A DNA stretch of 64,000 bases. Source: Amphibalanus amphitrite. Lineage: Eukaryota > Arthropoda > Thecostraca > Balanomorpha > Balanidae. The notes below the pieces were generated by a model. The model saw only the letters and a list, made by a program, of their open reading frames with translations. It did no database searches and was not told where the DNA came from. The translations under genes were made by a program, and so were the position numbers. Where the stretch lies: contig NW_024881701.1 of NCBI RefSeq assembly GCF_019059575.1, positions 496,001 to 560,000 on the forward strand. The letters are read 5' to 3'. Of this stretch, positions 1 to 48,400 are shown in pieces (the first letter of the stretch is position 1; the number at the start of each line of letters is the position of its first letter).

Positions 1-362
1 TGGTGATCGGTGCCCAAATGTCCTTATGTTCGATACTCAATGCTCAATGTTCAACGCTCATTGTTCGATCGATAGTTGACCGCGTTCGAGCCGTGTTCGT
101 CTGTTGGGTGGATATCAAACGTTACAAGATGATGGCGGCAGAGGGATTTTCTCACGGGCCTGGCAACTAATTGCGCTTCTGTGTTCAGCGAGAGGGCAGG
201 AAATGCTGCGGTTACCGAACAATTTGCGGCGGAAGTTGGAATATTGATAGTTGCAGTCACGATACAGCTGACTATGGTTATCTCACCGTTGAATTCCAGG
301 CATTAATTTGATTAATTCAACGAAAACATGCTATCCGCGAGCAGCCATGAGAACTGCATCTT

Positions 363-1308
363 TTAAAGGGACCCTCCCACCTTCAAAAAAGTTAATGAAT
401 TGGCATGAAAGTGATGTCGCTCGGTTCAGAAAGAGCAAAAACGAATATCTACCAAATTTCATCGAAAAATATTCACCGGTTTTCAAGATATTAGACTTTT
501 ACTTTTGTTTACTTTTTGGGATCTCCGCTGTTCCTTGCGACTTTATTTGAAAGTGCGGCATTTGTTGCGCGCAAAGCAGCGTATACCACCGCGTGCTACA
601 AAACGTTTTAGTCAAACATTTAACAGACGTTCGAAAGCCTGATGACGTCATCAGATTCCCGTAATGGTTAAGAGATAGGGACCACGCTGGTCCCACCCTG
701 CAAGTAAAGGGAAGAAATTTCTTGAACACCATAAAGCTGCGGGGGTTGCGACCAGGATAAATGGTGGTTTCTGAGCCTGGCCGCAAACTTGGCTATCTCA
801 ACTCAAAACTAATGTTAAAGGGACCCTCCCACCTTCAAAAAAGTTAATGAATTGGCACGAAAGTGATGTCGCTCGGTTCAGAAAGAGCGAAAACGAATAT
901 CTACCAAATTTCATCGAAAAATATTCACCGGTTTTCAAGATATTAGACTTTTACTTTTGTTTACTTTTTGGGATCTCCGCTGTTCCTAGCAACTTTATTT
1001 GAAAGTGCGGCATTTGTTGCGCGCAAAGCAGCATATACCACCGCGTGCTACCAAACGTTTTAGTAAAAGATTTAAAAATCGTTAGATCTCCGCTGACGTC
1101 ACAAATTCTAAGGGGGCATACCAATGCACTAGCCCCTTAGAATCCGAAAACTGCAAGTTTGAAATTCCATATCTCCGAATTAAAGCATTTGTCGATATTG
1201 TGAGTGCCCAAACCGGTATTTGCAGGCCATGGCCACCAATTTGGCTATCTCAACTCAAAACTAATGTTAAGGTGGGAGTGTCCCTTTAAGGTGGGAGGGT
1301 CCCTTTAA
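363..1308. mobile_element. TTAA element A (non-autonomous), interrupted by element B
   Basis: Left end TTAAAGGGACCCTCCCACC at 363; right end GGTGGGAGGGTCCCTTTAA at 1290-1308, an exact inverted match. The right end is cut off from the rest by element B, which sits in the internal TTAA next to the TIR. Without B, element A is about 470 bp, the same as B. TTAA target and short TIR with GGG near the end fit a piggyBac-like MITE; no transposase is present. Confidence 0.8.
814..1289. mobile_element. TTAA element B, nested in element A
   Basis: Flanked by TTAA at 814-817 and 1286-1289. TIR AAAGGGACCCTCCCACC against GGTGGGAGTGTCCCTTT. The outer ~200 bp and the last ~40 bp are nearly the same as in element A; the middle differs, so A and B are two subfamilies. 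Confidence 0.8.
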
Positions 1309-2349
1309 CCCTCGCCCTGGCAGGGGGGGGTCGATGCGACCCCCCCTAAGGTTTTTCGAAGATAGCGTAAAAACGGCGGCGCGCAGCGCCGCCAAATTTG
1401 GCACAGCCTATGGGGCAACCTTTTTACATATGACCTGAAAATTTCAGGTCCGGGTGACCTTGGGTCAGGTCACCAGGTCAGAAAAACCGGTACAAGGTCA
1501 TGGTCAAATTTCAATTTTCTTTTTGCACCTGTCCAACTCACAGTTTTGTACTGATTTCCTTCAAACTTTCAGAATGTGCTAAGTTCACCGAGTTGTATAA
1601 CATATAGTTCGGGTTTTTTGAGGTCACTGACCTGAGGTCAGTTAGAGGTCATTACGTCGTAATGTTAAGCCTATGGGAAAATACTAAATTCGGAAAATAA
1701 TGGAGATATCCGCTTCTTTCTATCACTTTTGTCCTTTGAAACCACAGTACTTAGCAGCAGGTCACTTGGTGCTTCTTTGCTCGGTGTACTTATCCATGGG
1801 TCAGGTCAAATGAGGTCAACTGAGGTCAAATGACGTTTTTGCCAATAACTTGGCACATAATGACGCTAGAGCTTAAAAAATGGTATCATTGTGTTCCTGG
1901 TGATCAGCCGAATCGAATGATATGCGATATGATGCAATTTGGTTAACTAGAACTTAATTTTTTAAGTTAAGTTTACTTAAAATTTAAGAAAAACTTTAAG
2001 TACACTTAAGCAAGCTAAAAAGTATATCATTCGACGCGCCTTGACATGCTGAGTTCACTGGTGCTTTTCTTTTTGCTCTATCTTAATTAGATCAAAAGTT
2101 ATAAGCGAAAAACGTTTGACCTGTTTTTAGCGAAATTTTTACATTTATACCCCCCAAAACCCCCCTAAATATTGACCTAGAGCAACCAAATTTGCACAGG
2201 GGCGAGAACTCATGGGGGCCCACCTACCTACCAAATTTGGTGTTTCTAGGTGCCATAGGAGCCAATCGCGAGGGGGGGGGGGGGTCGCATCGACCCCCCC
2301 CCCCTGCCAGGCCGTGTTATGAAAAATGCCCTGCCAGGGCGAGGGTTAA
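1305..2349. mobile_element. TTAA element C, AGGTCA-rich, G-tract ends
   Basis: Ends TTAACCCTCGCCCTGGCAGG and CCTGCCAGGGCGAGGGTTAA are inverted repeats. Just inside each end is a G run, a short spacer (TCGATGCGA) and a C run, itself a hairpin. Its left TTAA is the right TTAA of element A. AT-rich inside, with many AGGTCA/TGACCT hexamers; no open frame. Confidence 0.82.
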
Positions 2350-2511
2350 ACTGGTCGCTGAAAAAATGTGTTGTTTTAATTAAGATAATATAGATTTGTT
2401 AATTTTGTTGGCGTTTTTTTCCGGCTTGTTGGTAGCTGATAATATTTGAACCCGCGAGTGATTGGGAGCTGTAATTTTATCGAAGGACTCTATCATATCC
2501 GCATGTCTTGC

Positions 2512-2800
2512 GTCCGACTGCCCGTCCGTCCATCCGTCAGTAAGTCCATCCCTCCGTGCGTCTGTCCGTCCGTCAGTCCGTCTAGCTTGTCTCCGTCTGT
2601 TCCTCCGTTCGTCACATCCGTTAGGCGACTCGTCTTTGATTCAACCGTCCACCGTCACCCTCGCCATTCCGTCCGTCCGTCCCTCTGTCCATCCGTCCGT
2701 TCCATCTCTCCGATCTTCTGTTCATCCGTTCGTCACGTCCGTCAGACGACTCGTCTTTGATCCACTCGCCCATCAACCGTCTACCGTCACCCTCGCCGTA
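2512..2800 (+). repeat. Degenerate (CCGT)n with a ~125-bp duplication
   Basis: CCGTCCGT-like repeats. The phrase GACTCGTCTTTGAT plus ACCGTCACCCTCGCC occurs at 2626-2665 and again at 2748-2798, so a larger unit was duplicated. Confidence 0.7.
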
Positions 2801-3412
2801 TCGTCCGCCGGACGCGTCTCCCTCGTCGTTTTTTGCCTCCCCTGCGCCTTCCCTCGGCCGGTCTCGGCTCGATGCACCATCTGTTCGCCACTCAAAGGAG
2901 AGTATTGATTGAATTTAATCATTTTTATTGCGGTCTCCCCCGGCTCGTAAACCTCCGAGTGGCCCATCCTGGATGCCGAATTGGCCGCGATGCGGCAATA
3001 TTTTGGATTCCTGCTGGTCTAGCTATATGGAAAGTCAATTTACGCTAGCCAATATCACTGAGAGTCAATTGATATCTAACTGGCAGTCAAATGCTAATTT
3101 ATTTGAATTTTGTAACACCTTTTGGAAGGGTTTGATAGCTACATACATTTTATTCTCACCTTACCCTTATGTTAGGTGAATAAAGCACATCCAATCCTCT
3201 TTCGCTAGTACCCGTATGTGTGTGGTATAGCCATTCCTCAGTGCCCCTCCTTTGTCTGTGAGGTGGAGTTTGGCGGCGGCGGTAGCGGCGGGCAGTGCCG
3301 GTCGGCTGCCGCCGGATCCACTCAGATCCGGCGGCAGCGGCCGCTCGACTCGTGGGAACCGCCACCCGTGGACGCTCCATGGGCCGCGTCACGGACACGG
3401 CTCACAGACCGC

Positions 3413-3570
3413 CGTCACGGAATAGTCACGGACTGCCGTCACGGAATAGTCACGGAACGGTCACGGTTGGTGTACAGACAGGCGTCACGGTTGGAGTCAC
3501 GAAACAGTCACGAAATAGGCTCACAGTGCAGTCACAGATGAACGTCACGGTGCAGAATCACAGGTAACAT
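3413..3570 (+). repeat. Degenerate GTCACGG repeat
   Basis: GTCACGG/GTCACGA heptamers recur every 7-16 bp, with CCGTCACGGAATAGTCACGG twice (from 3412 and 3435). Confidence 0.7.
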
Positions 3571-5076
3571 CAGTGACAAGTGTTACACAACAGACGTCAT
3601 GGATCGCCATCACTGACCGCATCTGAACTGATGCCATGAGCTGTTCGTGATATATTATATTTCATAGCATGTCACGGGAAGGTCACGAATGCCTCACGGA
3701 TACCGACTGGATACGTTGCGATGCTGTGTTCTGCTGGATGACTTCAAAGTGTCATGGTTACGGCATGTAACATCACAAAAGCGTCTCCGTGGGACGCGGG
3801 ATCTTTTGCGAAACAGCTCGTCACATCGTCACTCTCTTGCATCACGGACTATAGTTTTGTCTACACATCACAGTGCCACGTGAGCTTTATAAAGCCACGT
3901 CAGCTTTTATCAAGACAAGAATGGTTGTTGTAACTTGGGCATTGGCGAAGGCTTCCTTGCCATCTTCTTTCAGGGCAATCAACATCATGAAGCGATCTAA
4001 AACGCGCCTGAATGGTGAAAAGAAGGAACACGCTTCTGGTAAACGCCAAAGTCTCATAATTCCGCCTATATTGTACGGATGCACTCGAGCACGGATGATT
4101 TCCATATGCCAGTGAAAGGCGTAACTCATTGTTCGTATCGGGTGAATGGGACCATGACATCCCAGGCGCCTTTTTGTGTGTCGTCCATTTTCCGACATTA
4201 TAGTGTGTGAAACGCCCCATGCTGCGGCTAGATGCGCTCCTTTACATTTCAATGGATGGCAAACTCCGATTCTAAATCCGGCATTTGACACGCTTTTGCA
4301 GCGTGTTTGAACAGGATATTCAGCTTCTCTGTAATAGGTACAACTGAAGCCGTTGACATACGAGTAGGTATGCTATGATACTGAATATGCATATTTTACA
4401 TATGTATATCTTTTAAGACTTGAAGATGAGGGCCATATAACATTCTGCCTTGAAACGTCGGTAACATGTGTAACTACTTGACAAACTTTTTGTCAAACCA
4501 TGAGTGGCATGGTGGTTAGTAAACTCTATGGAATGGTATGCAATGAGCGTGACCGGTGTGAGCGCTATGGGTGCGCCGTAATGTCTGCTCCACCAGGCTG
4601 CCTTTGCTGTGGTTGCGTGGACCATTGGGTTGCGTGCTGGTCTCTTTCTGCTCGCGCAATGTGATGTCTGACAAGTCAGCGCTTTCCTCTCTCGTCTTTG
4701 TGTGAGCTTGTTAACGACGTGTGCCTTTGTTGCGTTCATATTGTCTTGTTTTCCCTACTGGGTTGCGTTTTTGTTGTTAATTGGTCTGTGTTTGTGTGCT
4801 GTTCTGGTCTTGCGCTGTTCTTCGTTCGTTTGTCCTTTCAGTTATTGTCTTGTTCATGAAACATTTCTTTAAAGTAAAATTGTTCAACGTGTGAGATAGA
4901 TAATATGTCACCTGCAACCCTCGTTAACTTCACAGCTGCGACCTTAACAGTCCACACTAAAATGCGTCGTGATATGTAATTAGCACGTTTTGCAGATACG
5001 ACTACAGACAAGAGTTACGGACGCGAGGAAAGTACTGTGTCCCCTCCCCTTCTCATTCTCTCACTGTGTGTTTCAG

Positions 5077-43686
<38,610 letters not shown>

Positions 43687-44207
43687 CCGCGAGGGGAATG
43701 CGGGTGTGAAGTGGGTGATTAGACGAGCAGGGCGGGGGAGACGGGACGATGTGGGACACCGGAGCGTGGGGCGAGGATGGCGAGGCGTCAAGTGGTTAGT
43801 TTTATGAAGAAATGTTTGTTTAAGAAGCAAGTTTTAAGTTTTAATTCGCGTTTTACTTCGTTATTGTTCCTGTCGTTTTAAATATGTACTCAAAGAGCTT
43901 AGCGCTACCAAAAACCCTCGAGAATGACTCTCGAAAATGTTTGACGTTCTCGCACGTTGCCGAATGTGTTACACATCAGGATTCGTTCGTAGTTCCGCTG
44001 GTGATCCCGCCTTATCCCATCTCCGCCCGCCTGCTGTAAACTGTGATATTCTCTTCTCCGATGTGCCGCGGCGCTCGGCTGGGGTGCTGCTGGGCCCGCT
44101 GGACCACGAGGAACCTCGGCTGGTCCGGCCCGCTCGGCGCCTCACTCCTGAAAGGAGCTAGCTGCCATCGGGACGCTGCGTCTCTCGTAGATCTGATACC
44201 GAGTCGT

Positions 44208-44213
44208 TTTATT
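44208..44213 (-). terminator. Tpr: Candidate Tpr polyadenylation signal
   Basis: TTTATT on the plus strand, AATAAA on the minus, 1.08 kb after the Tpr stop. Confidence 0.35.
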
Positions 44214-44761
44214 TTGGTTACAAGTGTTTTGTGAGCTCGGCGCGAAGGCCCTGGCGATTCCGGGTCCGCGCTAGTGTGGTTGTTTTGCATGTTACGGCAT
44301 ACCGCCTGTTGTCTGCCTGTTTGTGTGCGATCAGTGGAACTACTGCAATATCTGGTGACGCGTAGCGCGTCAGTGCCAGTCGGGACCAGGGGGCGACGTG
44401 TCGCGCCGCCGCGGCGCGCGCCCAGCCGTATCGTTACCGGTGCCTTTAGAGGGTGCCTCCAGTCACTGGCGAGCGGAGGGCGGCCGGCGGTGTCAGACCC
44501 AGCAGTGTCCCTCGGAGCGGGCTCTGCCCGACGGCCGCCGCCGGCGACGCCCCCCGTTCAATATTCTTATTTTTGTATTTATAAGCAAATACATCGGGTG
44601 ACACTTTGGACGAGCGTGTTTTCACGTAATGGTGTTATGATAGTGTTTTTCCGGGGGAGGGGGGGGGGGGGTGCATGGCGATTACGAAAGCTCAGGGCAT
44701 TTTGCGTCCATGGGGTTCCTTTCAAAAGCATGAATGTCGAGTATGACCACGAACATGGTCT

Positions 44762-44830
44762 GCTGCGTGGCCTGTCGGTAAGGTGTCCGACTGGTCAGTC
44801 AGTGGCAGGCAGTTCGAGCCTAGAAGAGCG
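44762..44830 (+). mobile_element. tRNA-like SINE head or decayed tRNA gene
   Basis: GCGTGGCCTGTCGGTAAGG resembles a pol III A box with D-arm, GTCCGACTGGTCAGTC an anticodon arm, and AGTTCGAGCC a B box, in the right order and spacing. The acceptor stem does not pair, so a working tRNA is unlikely. Confidence 0.45.
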
Positions 44831-45020
44831 CTCACTGTAACGCGCGCCACTGCAGATCGAAGACTGTTGCCAGTTATTTGCAATATTGGCTCAGTCTTAC
44901 TTTTCCGGTAGAACCGTGCGCGGGCGATGTGGCTGGGTACAGTCACGACTCACGTGATGCTTCGACGCAAGTCCCGTTTTGCGAGCACCCGAACCCGTAA
45001 CCACCTATTCAACCCTTCGG

Positions 45021-45026
45021 AATAAA
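45021..45026 (+). terminator. Frl: Candidate formin polyadenylation signal
   Basis: AATAAA, 1.33 kb after the formin stop and the only exact plus-strand hexamer before the Tpr stop codon. Confidence 0.35.
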
Positions 45027-45293
45027 TAGCTTAACATGCTTGGTAGTAAATGCAGTGTAACTAGAGGTTAATAATCAGCTGGCGCCTGGCGTCCATCAGA
45101 CAGTAGTTTCGAGATCACCCGAGAAACTCCACCAGTCCTCATAAACCACAAGGTGAAAAACAGCGGTATATTCATACAGAAAAGCACGTATCATCAGCGA
45201 AATAATCACCTCACATCGCCGGTCATCTGACAGCCTCGCTCTCCAGTCTCAGTCCTTTCCACCATCCTCCCAATCTCGGTCCTTCCTCCCCAC

Positions 45294-45496
45294 TCAGCGG
45301 GCGCCGCGCGCCGGGCCCCGTCCGCGCGGCCCGCGGCTGCGACGGGCGCGGCCGGCGCCGCGGCTCGGGGACGGCGCCGCCGGCTGCTCCCGGGAGCTGT
45401 GCCGGTCCCAGACGATCGGCTGCGGCCGCTGGAGACGGGGCGCCGAGCGTCGGCGGGTCGGCGCCGGCTGCTGGGGGACCGCCGCCGGCTGCTCGC
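45294..45496 (-). CDS. Tpr: Tpr last exon 19 (basic C-terminus and stop)
   Basis: Acceptor CCCGACAG; stop TGA at 45294-45296. Basic and Pro-rich: PTRRRSAPRLQRPQPIVWD, then SRGAGRARRSRGPRGRG. Vertebrate TPR also ends in an Arg/Gly-rich tail. Confidence 0.88.
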
Positions 45497-48400
45497 CTGT
45501 CGGGAGAGAGGGGGTTAGACAGGAGATGGGCACAAGGAAGGGAGAAAATCTAAAAAAAAAATCGTGGTCTGTACACTCCAATGGCGACCAAAATGCATGA
45601 GAAACGTTTAAGTGACTGGGCAGGAAGTTATGTATGGTAGACAATCGGTTACAACAATATACCAGAATTATCCATTCACAATTTAAAACGCGTTAAGTAA
45701 TGGCATCTTTTGAACATTTAACTACCTCTGTCTCCAGCATCCACAAATGCATTCACCGAGCACTAAATCGCTCTGCTCCTCTCCCTCTTAACCCAGTACC
45801 CCGCTCGTGCCCCCTCCCACCGGTACGTACCGGCCGCCTGCAGCGGGTCCTGGTCGCCGCCGCGGCTGTTCAGCTGGGTGATATCCATCCGCGTGTCATC
45901 CAGACCCGCCGCTGAGGCCAGCGGCGCCTGCTGGTCCCCGCCGGACGGCCCGGCGCCGGCGCCCCCCGCCACCGGCTGCAACGCACCACAGCGACATCTT
46001 TAGATGGACGACAGCTGGGGTGGCACGTGGAGCAGCACGGAATGGGTCGGAGCGGTGAGCGACCAAGGCTCATATCTCGTGAAAACATTGCTGAAGATCA
46101 TATTGTATCAAAAATAAGAAGCCAAGAAAAGCGTTCATTACTGCCACAAGTTGACAAATCTTCCCATTTTGTTAAAGAACCACATCACCGCACAGGTGCA
46201 CAAACGGTGCACAAACTTTCCCAGCCTGCCACCCTTAAACATATGACTACAGCACCTCGCCTCCCCTCTGACGCACCTGCGGCGACGGGACGGACTCGGC
46301 GAAGGCGTCGCCGCGCCGGGGCACCATCAGCGTCGGCGTGCTCGGCACGATGCTGTCGCCGTCGTCGAACTGCCCGGTGGCGGTCGAGCCGGCGCCGGCG
46401 GTCGCCGACGCCCCGCCGAACGGCTGCAGGTGGGGCCGGCCGGCCGAGCCAGCGGCGGCGGCGGCCCCCGCGCGGCCGGCCGCCGCACCCTGGCTGGCGT
46501 CCTCCTCCTCAACGTCCCCCACCTCGTCCTCCTCGTCCCCGTCCTCGTCTTCGGGGACGTCCTCCTCCTGACTGATCTCGTCCATGGGCTCGGCGGCGCC
46601 CGAGTCGCCGGCCTCCTCGCCGCGCGGCACGTACTCCACCGTCTGAGGGAGGGAGGAGTGGTGTTAGAACGGTCCGTGCTCCACCGTCTGAGGTAGGCGG
46701 GAAATGGTGTTAGAACGGCACGTACTCCACCGTCTGAGGTAGGGAGGAATGGTGTTAGAACGGTCCGTACCCCACCGTCTGAGGGAGGGAGAAAAGGTGT
46801 TAGAACGGTCCGTACTCCACCGGAGGGAGAAAAGGTGTTAGAACGGTCCGTACTCCACCGGAGGGAGAAAAGGTGTTAGAACGGTCCGTACTTCACCGGA
46901 AGGAGAAAAGGTGTTAGAACGGTCCGTACTCCACCAGAGGGAGAAATGGTGTTAGAACGGTCCGTACTCCACCGGAGGGAGAAATGGTGTTAGAACGGTC
47001 CGTACTCCACCGTCTGAGGAAGGAAGAAATGGTATTAGAACGGTCCGTAATCGACCTCTGAGGGAGGGATGGAATGGTGTTAGAATGGGAGCGAATGCTG
47101 TCTGAGGAGCGCGTACGTCACAGTCTCCAACAAGGGAGACGCTGTTACAACGGTGCGTTCTTCACTGTCTATATGGGAGAAGAAATCACAGTCACATTAT
47201 TTTGGCCTTCGTTCACCCGCCTTGGCGGAGTTCATGCAGCCATTACTGCTGGTAGGATGAGCCTACGACAGCCTCCACTGTCAAATCAAATGAACGGTGA
47301 GCTGACATGGCTGGCCTCTCCTCTCCTAGAAACAAACACACGACCAAGCAGCGTATGTCCTAGGCCTGTATGAGGGCAAAGGCGTCTCGTATCGCTGGTA
47401 AATCGCCGCTTGGGGACTCCCGACGGCACTATTTATAGTGAAAACGTGCTGGTGACCTAGGAAGAAGCTATAACCGTTTGTCGCATGAAGTATGTGGAAT
47501 ATGTCCACATGTGAAGGTCAATAGTACGCTAATACCTAGTACCCTGATATCACACTCCGACCTTTGATGCACGGTGACTCTATCCATTGGTTATCGTTTA
47601 TTGACATTGATCTTCAGTTCATACAAAAGAGCTAAATCCTGTCGGGCTATCCATCGATAGATGCTCTGTTTGGAGATTCGAGATTGAGCGAACGTTGCTT
47701 TGTTTATTGATGAATCCTCGGGCTCCGGCCTGCCGGCGGCGGTGGTCGTCGGGATATTCCCCGTCCCTGCCGACGCGCTGTGACATGTCACCTCGGCGAT
47801 AGGCCCGGCACCAACTCACAGGTCGGCGGACCGGGGTGCTCTCCGACCTCGGGTGTCTGACGGTGAATCCCGAATACTGGCCCGCTCAGGAGGGAGGGAA
47901 AGTTCTGTCGGCAGCGGTCAGAACTCGGGCATTATCCGGCCAGTAGCGGTGGAGGTGGCTGTGCTGTGAAGCTGTGCGATTAGGACGGTCCGACGCGGAC
48001 AGAGGTGACGGAAATTCGATTGAAGTTCAGTGCCAACTACCGCATATTATTAGAAGACATATTATCATATATAGTGTAGTTTCATCAAAGGTGGCTGGCG
48101 TTGGTGGCGTATCCAGCTCGACACCACCAAGTCAGAAAACACCGAGGAAATATTTGCTGAGAGTCCCCGGCCCAGAGACTCGTCCAAAGGAGCGATATCT
48201 ATACTGAGCACACATCAGTTGTCGGGCTGACCGGACGTCAGCCATCACAACCAACGCCGTGCCAAACCGAGCGGCAGTCTCTGCAGAGGTTTGGTAGGTA
48301 CCAGCCGACCATACGCCATGTCCATGACCAGCAGTGGCACAGCCGAGGACCGCGCGATCCCGCTGTTCGCCCTGTCTCCTAAGGAAGGTCCGCAGCTAAT

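Larger units (their letters stand above)
1..5076. other. Frl: Sequence upstream of formin exon A; no exon seen
   Basis: Because exon A enters in mid-protein, this is probably formin intron. It contains the TTAA element nest (363-2349), the CCGT repeat, the GTCACGG repeat, and an AT-rich end (4300-4980). I searched by eye for the missing LPPDKARLL-type N-terminal exon and did not find it. Confidence 0.6.
43687..45293. other. Region between the convergent formin and Tpr stops
   Basis: 1.6 kb between the two stop codons, so it holds both 3'UTRs. The only plus AATAAA is at 45021 and the only minus one is at 44208-44213 (TTTATT on the plus strand), which would make the 3'UTRs overlap. It contains a GC-rich block (44390-44550), a G run (44645-44662) and the tRNA-like fragment. 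Confidence 0.6.

Noticed and set aside
3887-4291. 134-codon minus-strand frame
   Set aside because: No motif, no splice partner, in a region of repeats and AT-rich sequence.
46640-47075. CRISPR-like array
   Set aside because: Regular repeats but no constant repeat with unique spacers; the units are contiguous and derived from a splice junction in an animal gene.
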